This document shows, in pieces, positions 15,777 through 25,566 of a DNA stretch of 55,185 bases. The notes beneath the pieces were generated by a model. The model saw nothing but the letters and a program-made list of their open reading frames with translations. It was not told where the DNA came from and did not search any database. How positions within the stretch are numbered: position 1 is the first letter of the stretch; every line of letters begins with the position of its first letter. This DNA is from Candidatus Cloacimonadota bacterium. GTDB lineage: Bacteria > Cloacimonadota > Cloacimonadia > Cloacimonadales > Cloacimonadaceae. The position numbers and the translations under genes are program-made. The stretch is taken from NCBI GenBank assembly GCA_028681035.1, contig JAQUJJ010000005.1, forward strand, positions 1 to 55,185, read 5' to 3'.

Positions 15777-17873
15777 TTGAAAAAGCAACAATTTTTACTG
15801 GAGCTGGGATGCGAAGAGCTTCCCGAAAAACAGCTTGAAATAGCAATTGAATACGTGAAGACGGCATTTAACCGCTTTCTTGCTGACAATAAGCTATCTT
15901 GCGATAAATATCAGGTGAGTGGAACACCGCGTCGAGTTTATATTATAGCAGAAGGTTTGGACGAAAAACAGGCGGATACAGAAGTGCAGAAGCTAGGACC
16001 TTCTGTTAATATAGCTTTTAACTTAGAAGGGAAACTTAGCCCTGCGGGACTGGGATTTTTAAAGAAAAGCGGTGCATCGGAACAGGACTGCCGTGTTTTG
16101 GAAAACGAGAAAGGCAAGTTTCTGGCGGTAGAATTCCATCAGATAGGGCAGCATACACCGGAACTGCTTAAAGCTTGGATAAACCAGCTTGTCCCACAGA
16201 TTCCCTTTACTAAAAAAATGATATGGAAAGATGCGGCTTTAGCTTTTTCGCGCCCCTTACGTTGGATAGTAGCATTGTGGGACAACCAGCCGATGGAGAT
16301 GAGTGTTTATGGCATTGCCTGCTCTTCTACAAGCTATGGAAACCGCTACCTGGGCTTGGATGAAACTATCACCGTTACAAAAACTGAGCACTACCTGGAT
16401 ATGCTGCGAACCGCCAAAGTTCTGGCAAATGCGGATGAACGTAGAGCAAGTATTGTAAAACAGCTTTCGTCAATATTTACAGATGGGAAACATGAAGTGA
16501 TAGAAGACCTGCGCTTAGTGGAGACGGTAACCAATTTGGTGGAATTTCCTCATGCAGTGGTGGGCGAATTTGAAGCTAAATATCTTGTCCTGCCGGAAAA
16601 GATCATTATTAGTACCATTAGCCAAAATCAGAAGTATTTCTCGGTGATGGATAGTGGCAGACGGCTAGCCAATAGCTTTGTTTTTATAAGTAACGGAGAC
16701 CCAGCCTATTCAGAATTGATTAAACAAGGTAACGAGAAAGTGGTAAACGCCAGGCTTGCCGATGCACTTTGGTATTACGCTGAAGATACCAAGCATCCCT
16801 TGGAAAGCTTTGCACCGCGCTTAAGCGATGTGGTATTCCAGGCTAAACTCGGTACCATGGCAGATAAAACTAGCCGGGTGAAAACGCTAAGTGCCTTAAT
16901 CTCCAAAGAATTGGAGCTTACAGATGCGCAAACACAGCAAATTGTTAGATGCGCCACTCTATGTAAGGCAGATTTGGTAACTACGATGCTGGGTGAAAAA
17001 GAATTCACCAAACTTCAAGGCTATATCGGGAAACACTATGCCCTTGCCTCTGGCGAAGATTTTGAAGTAGCGGAAGGGATTTATGAACATTATATGCCGC
17101 GAGGAAGCGCAGATGGGCTGCCGACTACTCTTTGCGGGAGCGTTGTAGCCGTTGCAGATAAAATGGATACCGTCGTCGGAATAATCGGGATAGGCATGAT
17201 GCCCACAGGCAGTGGAGATCCTTTTGCCTTAAGACGCGCCGCTAATGGCATTGTGCAGATTATAAATGCCAGAGCTTGGGACTTGGATTTATTCAAGATT
17301 GCCGATGTGGCACTAAACACGGTGTCAGAGAAACATGAAATCCAAACTCAAGCCAGAGATAACATTTACTCTTTCTTAGACCAGAGGGTGGTATGGTTGC
17401 TTAAGCAGCAGGATATAAGCTACGATGTTATCGATAGTGTAATGCACATAGACAAAAGCCATATTAACGATCTGGAAAAACGTGCCCGTGCATTGAATCA
17501 GCTAAAAACAGAAACAGATTTTGTAAAGCTGGTGATTGGTTTTAAAAGGGTGTCTAACATTATTGCTACCACAAAAGAGTTTAGCGAGTTTAACCCACAG
17601 CTACTCTCCGAAACAGCCGAGAAAGAAATGTATGATGCGCTGCTTCTTTTACATAAGGACATTGATGTAGCATTAGGCGGGAACGATTACCGTAAGTCAT
17701 TGTTGCACCTGATTGCCTTTGGAAAAACGATAGACAACTTCTTTGATGCAGTGCTGGTAAATTGTGATGATGAATCTGTGCGCAACAATAGACATGCCCT
17801 CCTGATGGAGATTAGACGAGAATTTTTACGTATTGCAGACCTATCTTTAATAGTTCTGGAAAGCGAGATATAG
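15777..17873 (+). CDS. glyS: Glycyl-tRNA synthetase beta subunit
   Basis: A 698-aa protein typical of GlyS. It opens with LLELGCEELPEKQL and carries the family stretches VSGTPRRVYIIAEGL, LVEFPHAVVGEFEAKYL, ISQNQKYF and a C-terminal DALR anticodon-binding domain (DYRKSLLHLIAFGKTIDNFFDAVLV). It charges tRNA-Gly together with the alpha subunit GlyQ. glyQ is not next to it here, although the two are often adjacent. The start is a TTG at 15777 preceded by GAGGG; no ATG at this end gives the conserved N-terminus. Confidence 0.94.
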   Translation: MKKQQFLLELGCEELPEKQLEIAIEYVKTAFNRFLADNKLSCDKYQVSGTPRRVYIIAEGLDEKQADTEVQKLGPSVNIAFNLEGKLSPAGLGFLKKSGASEQDCRVLENEKGKFLAVEFHQIGQHTPELLKAWINQLVPQIPFTKKMIWKDAALAFSRPLRWIVALWDNQPMEMSVYGIACSSTSYGNRYLGLDETITVTKTEHYLDMLRTAKVLANADERRASIVKQLSSIFTDGKHEVIEDLRLVETVTNLVEFPHAVVGEFEAKYLVLPEKIIISTISQNQKYFSVMDSGRRLANSFVFISNGDPAYSELIKQGNEKVVNARLADALWYYAEDTKHPLESFAPRLSDVVFQAKLGTMADKTSRVKTLSALISKELELTDAQTQQIVRCATLCKADLVTTMLGEKEFTKLQGYIGKHYALASGEDFEVAEGIYEHYMPRGSADGLPTTLCGSVVAVADKMDTVVGIIGIGMMPTGSGDPFALRRAANGIVQIINARAWDLDLFKIADVALNTVSEKHEIQTQARDNIYSFLDQRVVWLLKQQDISYDVIDSVMHIDKSHINDLEKRARALNQLKTETDFVKLVIGFKRVSNIIATTKEFSEFNPQLLSETAEKEMYDALLLLHKDIDVALGGNDYRKSLLHLIAFGKTIDNFFDAVLVNCDDESVRNNRHALLMEIRREFLRIADLSLIVLESEI

Positions 17874-17884
17874 GAGATTATTAG

Positions 17885-18886
17885 ATGAACATACTTGAAT
17901 CACTTAAAGCCAGAGCGATGCAGATTGGAGGGACAATAGTCCTTCCCGAATCACGTGATGCCAGAACCTTAAAAGCGGCAGTCCAGATTGTTACAGAAGG
18001 ATTTGCCAAGGTTATTCTGCTTGGAGATTCGGATAAAATGGCGATTGATGCCAAGGAATTGGGCTTGAACCTAAACAACCCCGCTATCAAAATTATCAAT
18101 CCTGTTACATCTGCTGATTTACCGCGCTTTGCGGAATACTTTTTTAACCGCCGTAAAGAAAAAGGCGTAAGTGCTGCCGAAGCTTTGAATATCATGGAGA
18201 ATCCCCTATATTTTGGTGCATGTATGGTGAAGCATGGCTTGGCGAGTGGGATGGTAGCAGGTGCTGCAAATACCACCGCCGATGTATTAAAGGCTGCTTT
18301 GCAAGTGGTGGGAGTATCTCCGGGATTGAAGACTGTATCCAGTACCTTCATTATGGTTGTGCCAGATTTCATGGGAGAAGATAGAGTTTTCCTATTTGCA
18401 GATTGTGCAGTAGTACCAAATCCCACTGCGGAGCAACTGGCAGATATTGCTACCAGTACTGCTAAAACCCGCAGAGCTATAATTGGTGACGAACCCAAGG
18501 TTGCGTTATTGTCGTTTTCTACTTTGGGGAGTGCACAACATGAATTAGCCGAGAAAGTGATTGCCGCTAAAACCATATTGGATGAACGCAAGGTAGATTT
18601 TGCCTATGATGGTGAACTTCAGCTTGATGCGGCAATAATCCCTGCCATAGCGAAAAGCAAGGCTCCTCACAGCAAGGTTGCGGGACAGGCAAATACACTT
18701 ATTTTTCCAGACCTACAAGCAGGAAATATAGGGTATAAACTGGTGCAAAGAATGGCAAAAGCGGAAGCTATTGGTCCTATCATTCAAGGATTGGCAGAGC
18801 CTGTTTGCGATTTATCCAGAGGCTGCTCCTACGAAGACATCGTAAATACTGCAGTATTGGTGCTGCTGATGGCGGGGAAAAAGTGA
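17885..18886 (+). CDS. pta: Phosphate acetyltransferase (short form)
   Basis: A 333-aa single-domain Pta/Ptb enzyme. VLPESRDARTLKAA, MVAGAANTTADVLKAALQVVG, GEPKVALLSFSTLGSA-like (here GDEPKVALLSFSTLGSA) and VAGQANTLIFPDLQAGNIGYK match phosphate acetyltransferases. Reaction: acetyl-CoA plus phosphate to acetyl-phosphate and CoA, used with acetate kinase to make ATP in fermenters. No ackA is adjacent. TAGGAGA lies before the ATG. Phosphate butyryltransferase is a less likely alternative. Confidence 0.9.
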   Translation: MNILESLKARAMQIGGTIVLPESRDARTLKAAVQIVTEGFAKVILLGDSDKMAIDAKELGLNLNNPAIKIINPVTSADLPRFAEYFFNRRKEKGVSAAEALNIMENPLYFGACMVKHGLASGMVAGAANTTADVLKAALQVVGVSPGLKTVSSTFIMVVPDFMGEDRVFLFADCAVVPNPTAEQLADIATSTAKTRRAIIGDEPKVALLSFSTLGSAQHELAEKVIAAKTILDERKVDFAYDGELQLDAAIIPAIAKSKAPHSKVAGQANTLIFPDLQAGNIGYKLVQRMAKAEAIGPIIQGLAEPVCDLSRGCSYEDIVNTAVLVLLMAGKK

Positions 18887-18948
18887 GAGCTTTGCAAGTG
18901 AAGAGAAAGATTAGAATCTAAAAAAAATAAACATTAAAGGGGGATAAG

Positions 18949-20154
18949 ATGGCTATAAAGCTATCCAACCGCTGTAAACTGATTAAACCTTCGCCCACCT
19001 TGACATTATCTGCCAAGGCTAAAGAGATGAGGGATGCTGGCATTGATGTAATTAACTTTGGAGTTGGAGAACCTGATTTTAACACTCCGGAGTATATTAA
19101 AGTTGCTGCGCATAAAGCTCTTGATGCGAACTTTACGCGCTATACCGCAAATGCGGGTATTATTGAATTACGACAGGCAATTTGTGAGAAACTAGCCAAA
19201 GACAATAACCTGCAGTACACTCCCAAAGAAATTTTGGTCTCACCGGGTGCCAAGGCATCCATTCTTAACATCCTGATAGCTGTATGTGACAGTATGGATC
19301 AGGTTTTAATGGCTTCACCCTATTGGGTTAGTTACCCTTATCAGGCGATGCTGGCAAATGCAGAACCTGTGTATATTCCCACTAAAGAAAGCCAATCTTA
19401 CAAGATAATGCCAGCCGCATTGGAACTTGCAATCAAAGAGAATCCCTGTGCGAAGGTGCTTATCCTTAATTCTCCCAGTAACCCTACCGGAGCGGTTTAC
19501 AACCGAGAAGAACTAAGCGCGCTTGCAGATGTTTGTGTTAAGCACAATATCTTGGTTGTCTCGGATGAGATTTACGAAAGATTAGTATATGATGGCTTGA
19601 AGCATGTGTCTATCGCCAGTATCAGCCCGGAGATGAAAGAGCGTTGTGTAGTGATTAATGGTGTGTCTAAAGCTTATGCCATGACAGGCTGGCGTTTGGG
19701 CTATGCTGCGGGACCTGCTCATATTATTGCTGCTGCTGGAAGAGTGCAAGAACATGCCACATCGTGTGTGAATTCCATTACGCAAAAAGCCTGCGTAACT
19801 GCGCTGCGGGAAGAGGATGAATCCATAGAGAACATGAGACAAGAATTTAGCCTCCGTAGAGATTATTTATACGATGAGCTGGGTAAAATCCCTCACTTAA
19901 CATGCTTTAAACCTCAGGGTGCATTTTATATCATGCCCGGATTAAAGTGGTATCTGGAAAACAATAAGCAAGGCATCACGACGGCAGATAAATTCTGCGA
20001 AGTACTGCTGGATAAATACCACGTAGCTCTTGTTGCCGGAGGTTCTTTCGGGATGGAAGGCACGGTGCGTTTTTCTTATGCAAATAGCTTAGCCAATTTG
20101 CAGGAAGGAGTTAAACGGTTTGCGCGCTTTTTAGCTGATTTGTCTGCGGTATAA
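18949..20154 (+). CDS. Class I/II PLP-dependent aminotransferase, aspartate aminotransferase-like
   Basis: A 401-aa fold-type I aminotransferase of subgroup I-gamma. VGEPDFNTPEYIK, TRYTANAGIIELR, NSPSNPTGAVY, VVSDEIYERLVYD and the PLP lysine K241 in VSKAYAMTGWRLGYAAG are diagnostic. Most relatives are aspartate aminotransferases with some aromatic or prephenate activity. AAAGGGGG precedes the ATG. A 62-base gap separates it from pta, and it is joined by two bases to a small membrane protein. Confidence 0.88.
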   Translation: MAIKLSNRCKLIKPSPTLTLSAKAKEMRDAGIDVINFGVGEPDFNTPEYIKVAAHKALDANFTRYTANAGIIELRQAICEKLAKDNNLQYTPKEILVSPGAKASILNILIAVCDSMDQVLMASPYWVSYPYQAMLANAEPVYIPTKESQSYKIMPAALELAIKENPCAKVLILNSPSNPTGAVYNREELSALADVCVKHNILVVSDEIYERLVYDGLKHVSIASISPEMKERCVVINGVSKAYAMTGWRLGYAAGPAHIIAAAGRVQEHATSCVNSITQKACVTALREEDESIENMRQEFSLRRDYLYDELGKIPHLTCFKPQGAFYIMPGLKWYLENNKQGITTADKFCEVLLDKYHVALVAGGSFGMEGTVRFSYANSLANLQEGVKRFARFLADLSAV

Positions 20155-20156
20155 AG

Positions 20157-20363
20157 ATGGAAGATTTTGAAGACAAAATGAAAGAGCGTTGGCAACAACG
20201 GCGTAAAAAAGCTTACAATTGGCAAAGGTTATTATTGATGATTTTGGTGGTCGTGGCGATTTTTTACACCATGGCGCGTTTGCAAAATACAGGTAATATA
20301 GTTACCAAGCCAGCTGCTAGCGTTGTTGATACTCTTGCTGCTGATAAGGTGCAAAATCCTTGA
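20157..20363 (+). CDS. Small single-pass membrane protein, unknown function
   Basis: A 68-aa protein with a basic N-terminal helix (residues 8-22), one membrane segment (about 25-40, RLLLMILVVVAIFYTMARL) and a short extracytoplasmic tail. The likely topology is N-in. I recognise no family. It starts 2 bases after the aminotransferase stop, and its own stop overlaps the TTG start of the PfkB kinase by four bases, so it is probably translated. Confidence 0.6.
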   Translation: MEDFEDKMKERWQQRRKKAYNWQRLLLMILVVVAIFYTMARLQNTGNIVTKPAASVVDTLAADKVQNP

Positions 20364-21253
20364 GTTTGGTAGTAATCGGCTCTATTGGTTTGGATACCAT
20401 ATCCACCCCTGCGGGTGCTGTAGTTGACGCACTTGGCGGCTCAGCTATCTATGGAGCACTTTCAGGTTCTTACTTTTGTCCAGTGAAGATAGTGGGAGTT
20501 CTAGGCACAGATTTTCCTGTTTCGGGATTGGAACTATTGCAGAAACATGGCGTGAATCTGGATGGTCTGGATTTTAAGGAAGGTAAAACATTTAGGTGGA
20601 GTGGTAAATACAACAACTGGAATAAAGCTGAAACTCTTAACACCGAATTGAATGTATTTGCAGATTTTGCTCCCATCCTTCCGGAATCTTACAAGAGCTG
20701 TAAGAGCCTGCTCTTGGGAAACATCCATCCTGAATTGCAATTACAAGTCCTTAGCCAGATAGAATCCGATGCTCACCTTGCCTGTGACACAATGAACTAT
20801 TGGATAAACCGTTGTCCTGAAGACGTTGCTAAGGTTATTCAGCGTGTTGATATTGTATTTATGAACGAAGATGAAGTAAGAGACTTCACCGGAAGAGCAG
20901 ATATATTTTCAGCAGCCAGAGATATCTTGAGCATGGGTACTAAATGGGTGATTGTTAAAAGAGGGGAATATGGCTCTGTGGCTTTATCAATAGACGAGAT
21001 GTACTTTACTCCAGCATATCCTGTTGAGAAAGTTAAAGATCCAACCGGAGCAGGAGATTGTTTTGCCGGTGCATTTATGGCTTACTTGAGTAATTGTGGA
21101 GAGCTGAATAGAGCTTGCATAAAAAATGCTGTGCTTTATGGAACAATTTTAGCTGCTATGAATGTGCAGGACTTTAGTGTAAATGGCATTATTGAGAAAA
21201 ATAAAGCGAGTATTGACGCTGATAAGGAGCTTTTAACTCGATGGACAAACTGA
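20360..21253 (+). CDS. PfkB-family carbohydrate/nucleoside kinase
   Basis: A 297-aa ribokinase-fold kinase. GGSAIYGALSG near the start, NEDEVRDFTG, VIVKRGEYGS and the signature DPTGAGDCFAGAFMA with catalytic Asp D233 are present. Substrate is not predictable; adenosine, ribose, fructose and sugar phosphates all occur in the family. The start is TTG at 20360, overlapping the previous stop. It overlaps purM by 13 bases. Its place next to purM may hint at a nucleoside or ribose substrate, but that is inference. Confidence 0.85.
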   Translation: MSLVVIGSIGLDTISTPAGAVVDALGGSAIYGALSGSYFCPVKIVGVLGTDFPVSGLELLQKHGVNLDGLDFKEGKTFRWSGKYNNWNKAETLNTELNVFADFAPILPESYKSCKSLLLGNIHPELQLQVLSQIESDAHLACDTMNYWINRCPEDVAKVIQRVDIVFMNEDEVRDFTGRADIFSAARDILSMGTKWVIVKRGEYGSVALSIDEMYFTPAYPVEKVKDPTGAGDCFAGAFMAYLSNCGELNRACIKNAVLYGTILAAMNVQDFSVNGIIEKNKASIDADKELLTRWTN

Positions 21254-22278
21254 AATCAGGAATATCATACCGAGATTCTGGAGTGGACATTGCTGCCGGA
21301 GAGCAAACGGTAAAAGCGATAAAAAACAAAGTACGGAGCACATACAATAGCAATGTTTTAAGTGAACTAGGGAGTTTTGGAGGCTTGTACCGCATAGAAA
21401 AAGACAAGTGGAATGCACCCATCATGGTGTCTAGCACAGATGGGGTTGGTACCAAACTCCGCATTGCCATTATGGCTGAAAAATACAATACAATTGGTCA
21501 GGATTTGGTTAACCACTGCGTAAATGATATCCTTGTTCAGGGAGCAGTTCCACAGTTTTTCCTAGATTACATAGGAGTAGGTAAACTAAACCCAGTGATG
21601 GTGGAGCAAGTGATAGACGGGTTGATTACCGCTTGTTGCGAAAACTCATGCGCCTTGATTGGTGGAGAAATGGCGGAAATGCCGGGTATTTATCTAGGGA
21701 ACGATTTTGACCTGGCAGGGACTATAGTCGGCATGGTAGAAGAAAAAGAGCTGCTTCCCCGCAAAAGCATGGCTTCTGGAGATGTATTGGTGAGCTTGGC
21801 AAGCAGTGGCTTACATACAAATGGTTTTTCACTGGTGCGTAAAATTATCTTTGAACACCTAAAGCTTGATTTGGATGCATATATTACGGAATGCAGTGCG
21901 GTTCTTGGTGATCTGCTGTTATCTGTGCACAAAAGCTATTTGAATGTCTTAAGACCTCATTTGGGCAATCCCGCCCTGCAAGGTCTCGCCCATATTACCG
22001 GAGGGGGTATCGGAGGAAACTTAAGCCGCATATTGCCCGATGGGATGGGTGCGAGAATTTCATTAGAAACAGATAGCATACCTTCACTTTATCATTGGTT
22101 GCAAAATGCAGGTGGTATCAGTGATGAAGAAATGCGCCGTACCTTCAATATGGGAATAGGGATGATTTGCATTGTTCATAAGGGATTTGCTACTGAGTTT
22201 ATAGCCCAAACTGGAGGGAAACACATTGGCGAACTTGGTGAAATAACGTCTATTCAACAGAAAGTAGTTTTTGGATGA
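21241..22278 (+). CDS. purM: Phosphoribosylformylglycinamidine cyclo-ligase
   Basis: A 345-aa AIR synthetase. ISYRDSGVDIAAG, STDGVGTKLRIA, GQDLVNHCVNDILVQGA, FFLDYIGVGKL, GGEMAEMPGIY and ITGGGIGGNLSRILPDG are the standard motifs. Reaction: ATP-dependent closure of FGAM to AIR in de novo purine synthesis. No other pur gene is in the window. It overlaps the PfkB gene by 13 bases, and its own stop overlaps a possible 50-aa ORF (ATGA). Confidence 0.95.
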   Translation: MDKLKSGISYRDSGVDIAAGEQTVKAIKNKVRSTYNSNVLSELGSFGGLYRIEKDKWNAPIMVSSTDGVGTKLRIAIMAEKYNTIGQDLVNHCVNDILVQGAVPQFFLDYIGVGKLNPVMVEQVIDGLITACCENSCALIGGEMAEMPGIYLGNDFDLAGTIVGMVEEKELLPRKSMASGDVLVSLASSGLHTNGFSLVRKIIFEHLKLDLDAYITECSAVLGDLLLSVHKSYLNVLRPHLGNPALQGLAHITGGGIGGNLSRILPDGMGARISLETDSIPSLYHWLQNAGGISDEEMRRTFNMGIGMICIVHKGFATEFIAQTGGKHIGELGEITSIQQKVVFG

Positions 22279-22427
22279 TTAAGCGGAAAAGGCTTGATAT
22301 AACTGAACTCTTGGCTATATCAAACAGCTTTATCTCCAAGCTATGCAAAAAACATCTTGACTTTTTTGGTACATCACATATGATAGATTTCAGTGATGAA
22401 GTCCCTGTGCTTTTGGGAAGGGACTAG
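22275..22427 (+). CDS. Possible 50-aa protein coupled to purM
   Basis: ATG at 22275 overlaps the purM stop as ATGA and the frame runs to TAG at 22425-22427. The product is 50 residues, basic at the N-terminus (MIKRKRLDITELL) and acidic towards the end (DFSDEVPVLL). The overlap geometry is the same as at several certain gene junctions here. Against it: no separate ribosome site, a short frame, and a promoter-like sequence inside it. No family is recognised. Confidence 0.35.
   Translation: MIKRKRLDITELLAISNSFISKLCKKHLDFFGTSHMIDFSDEVPVLLGRD
22357..22384 (+). promoter_or_regulatory. Putative promoter of the TonB/secretion operon
   Basis: TTGACT (22357-22362), 16 bases, then TATGAT (22379-22384), about 100 bases before the receptor start at 22486. 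A second AT-rich block (TATAATATAAT at about 22442) lies closer but has no good -35. Confidence 0.45.
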
Positions 22428-22485
22428 TTGCTTGGTCATAGTATAATATAATGAATAATAACCTAGGATGAAGGGAGGTTTGTCG

Positions 22486-25400
22486 ATGCGTAAACATGCA
22501 TTGATCCTGCTAATAGTAATGCTCCTCGGAGCGGCATTTCTTAATGCTGCCACTACAGGGCGTTTAGCTGTTCGTGTCCGTGATGGACAGGGACGTGCCA
22601 TCGAGTTTGTTAATATCGTTGTGATGCAAGGAACTCAACGCATTACGGGCGGTCAAACAAACGCTAAGGGAACTGCCATAATTATAAATATACCCCCTGG
22701 CCAATATACTGTTAAATTCTCCTTGATTGGCTACAGCGAGATGGTGTACAAAGATGTGCGTGTACAAGTTGATCAAACCGCCAATCTTTCTCCTATCATG
22801 AACCGCGCCGGAGTTCGGCTTTCAGCGGTGCTTGTCCAGGCTACTGAAGATGTAGTTGATAAAGATAGAGTTGGCTCTGCGCATCAGATTGAAATGTCTA
22901 ACATGTCTGATACCGCTGTTAGTGATATTGCAGGGATTATATCTCTCCAAGCTGGAGTTACGAATATTGGAGGCGAACTCCATATTCGTGGCGGTCGAGC
23001 TAACGAAGTTAACTATACTGTTGATGGTATGAGTGTGTCTGATCCTGTTGATGGTGGAGCTACTTTACAAGTGGATACTGATGCAATCAGCGATATGAAG
23101 GTGATGACCGGCGGATTTCCGGCAGAGTATGGCAATGCACAATCTGGGGTTGTTAATATTGTTACTAAGGATGGAGATTCCTTCTTTTCTGGCAAGTTAG
23201 AGTACCAAACGGATCACCTTTACGATGAAAATAGAAATTCTGATGTGTTCAAATTTGCTATTGGAGGTCCCGTAGTACCTTTTGCCAGCCCAGAACTAAA
23301 GGAGAAATTTACTTTTTACCTCAATGGAGCTGGAGAGTGGCTTGATGGGCGCATGAAAGATTATTATGTATCTGATCCTAACAGTGATTTTACTTACTTA
23401 GGTCGCCCATTACTTGATGCAGAATACACACCCTATAACCCTTATGAAGGAAGAAACAGTGTGCTGGGTGTTGATCTGGGGAATCGTAATTACAACTCAT
23501 ATAATGTAAACCTGAAGAGTAAGTATTCAATCAGTTCAGGGCAGAATATTACCATAGCAATACGTGGTGACAAAAGCTACAACAAACCATTTGGTGAGTA
23601 TGGCACAGATTACTCATGGCGCTATGCGAATCACCATTTTGCCGAAGATAAAACCACTCAAAAGCAGTTTATTGCAACATATGATCACGTTTTTAACTCA
23701 TCAATGAATCTAAAGGTTAAAGCAAGTTACTACCAAAAGGATAGCTATACAGGTCCCAAAGGGATAGATAGAGATAATTATTTTTACTGGGTGATTGATC
23801 CTAATAACCCTCCTCCAAATTATGATCAAATGGTCGGGCAGGAAATCTTTGGTTATGCAAGCGTAGATAACAACCATGATCTGGTTTACGATGAAGGTTT
23901 TTGGAATTCTTCTTCTTGGGTGTATAACCTTCAAGGCTTAGAGATTCCTAGAGGAATATCTGGGTTTAAAGCTCCAGGAAGAATCTATACTAACTACATT
24001 GATGATACGACTTCTACCATCAGCACAAGAGCAGATTTTGAATGGCAAATTAATGAAACTCATCTTGCGAAGACAGGTCTTGAGATTATTAAACACGATA
24101 TTAAGAAAGACCAGTTGCAGAATTTCTTGACTGTTTACGAAGACCGCCGCCAAACATATCTGCGTGGTATTTTTAACATTAGAGACAGTCTGCAATACAC
24201 TTTAGCAGATTATCAGGCTTATGTGCTTGATCCCGATAACAATCCTCTTCCTGCTCAGTTACACGGCATTATTTCAAAAGAAGATGTTCCGGCTACTGTT
24301 GGAGATTTAGTTGCTGTGTACAAACCGGAATACTACTTTGAAGCTGCAAAAGCAGCAGCAGGGAAACGTGATGGATATAAAGCAGACCCATGGCAGATGG
24401 CTTACTATTTGCAGGACCGGATGGAATGGGAAGGCATGATTGTTAACGCTGGTATGCGTTTCGATTTCTGGTATCTTGGCAAAGAATACTCGATAGCTCA
24501 GGATAACGGAACATTTTCTCCGCGTGGTTTTGAGAGTAAAGATAGATTCCAGATGATGATTTCTCCCAGATTAGGTGTGTCTCACCCAATTACTGAAAGA
24601 GACGTGCTTCGCTTTGCCTATAATTATCAGAACCAACTACCGCAAATGCAATATATATTCACCAGTAAAACGCCTCAAGATGCCAATGTGTCTGATGTTG
24701 TTATCAGGGTTGGAAATCCAAGCCTTGAGCCACAGATAACGGTAACTTATGAGGTTGGGCTTTCTCACCAAATTAGTGATGACTACGTTCTCGATATGAC
24801 AGCTTACTATAAGAATCTATACAACTATGTGAGCACTAAGATTGAACGTAAGCTAGGCGAAGAATCGATATCATGGTATAAGTATATTTCAGAGGACTAT
24901 GGCTCTGCTCGTGGTATAGATATGCAGCTAGAAAAGATGCTCTCAAACTTTAATACTTGGAGCATTGCCTATTCTCTTGCATGGGCTCAGGGTAATAACT
25001 CGTACACAGTTGTTCAAGATGAAGCAACCAACTTAAGAGAGTTTCCTCTTGATTGGGACGTGCGTCATAATATCAGTGCAAACTACACCTTCCGTATTGG
25101 CAGGGGAGAAGAATTCTTTGTTCCGTTTACCGATTTCATCCTCCCTCTCGACGATTTTGTAGCAAACCTCACCTGGAGTTTTGCCTCAGGCTCTCCCTAC
25201 ACTCCACAGAGTTACGAAGGCAACAATAACTTCTTAGATACAAATAGCAAACGGATGGCTCCCACTCAGTCTGCAAATTTACGTGTGACTAAAGGGATCC
25301 GATTGCCTAACAAGACTAGTATGAGATTGTTTTTGGAAGTGGAAAACTTATTTAAGAAGACTAACATATACAGTGTTTACTCAAAGACCGGTTCGCCCTA

Positions 25401-25542
25401 CAATGATGGGGAAGATCTTCAAGATTCCCAGCTTGGCTATGTGTTTCCTGAAGTGGAATACACATACGGACTGGCTATTAATAATCCAACCTACGTTAAT
25501 GACTTCCGCGGGGTTACCCTGGGTGTCATCTTTAACTTCTAA
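22486..25542 (+). CDS. TonB-dependent outer-membrane receptor with CarboxypepD-like N-terminal domain
   Basis: 1018 aa from the ATG at 22486, chosen because GGGAGG lies 8 bases before it (an ATG at 22468 is in frame). Signal peptide residues 1-21. A carboxypeptidase-regulatory-like domain (about 22-105) follows, as in SusC/RagA and many FCB receptors. The plug (about 120-240) contains IRGGRANEVNYTVDGM and GGFPAEYGNAQSGVVNI, then comes a 22-strand barrel ending in VTLGVIFNF. The ligand is unknown. It heads a run with ExbB, two ExbD and TonB, which would energise it. Confidence 0.9.
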   Translation: MRKHALILLIVMLLGAAFLNAATTGRLAVRVRDGQGRAIEFVNIVVMQGTQRITGGQTNAKGTAIIINIPPGQYTVKFSLIGYSEMVYKDVRVQVDQTANLSPIMNRAGVRLSAVLVQATEDVVDKDRVGSAHQIEMSNMSDTAVSDIAGIISLQAGVTNIGGELHIRGGRANEVNYTVDGMSVSDPVDGGATLQVDTDAISDMKVMTGGFPAEYGNAQSGVVNIVTKDGDSFFSGKLEYQTDHLYDENRNSDVFKFAIGGPVVPFASPELKEKFTFYLNGAGEWLDGRMKDYYVSDPNSDFTYLGRPLLDAEYTPYNPYEGRNSVLGVDLGNRNYNSYNVNLKSKYSISSGQNITIAIRGDKSYNKPFGEYGTDYSWRYANHHFAEDKTTQKQFIATYDHVFNSSMNLKVKASYYQKDSYTGPKGIDRDNYFYWVIDPNNPPPNYDQMVGQEIFGYASVDNNHDLVYDEGFWNSSSWVYNLQGLEIPRGISGFKAPGRIYTNYIDDTTSTISTRADFEWQINETHLAKTGLEIIKHDIKKDQLQNFLTVYEDRRQTYLRGIFNIRDSLQYTLADYQAYVLDPDNNPLPAQLHGIISKEDVPATVGDLVAVYKPEYYFEAAKAAAGKRDGYKADPWQMAYYLQDRMEWEGMIVNAGMRFDFWYLGKEYSIAQDNGTFSPRGFESKDRFQMMISPRLGVSHPITERDVLRFAYNYQNQLPQMQYIFTSKTPQDANVSDVVIRVGNPSLEPQITVTYEVGLSHQISDDYVLDMTAYYKNLYNYVSTKIERKLGEESISWYKYISEDYGSARGIDMQLEKMLSNFNTWSIAYSLAWAQGNNSYTVVQDEATNLREFPLDWDVRHNISANYTFRIGRGEEFFVPFTDFILPLDDFVANLTWSFASGSPYTPQSYEGNNNFLDTNSKRMAPTQSANLRVTKGIRLPNKTSMRLFLEVENLFKKTNIYSVYSKTGSPYNDGEDLQDSQLGYVFPEVEYTYGLAINNPTYVNDFRGVTLGVIFNF

Positions 25543-25566
25543 ATTATTCCAAGGAGGAATTATAAA

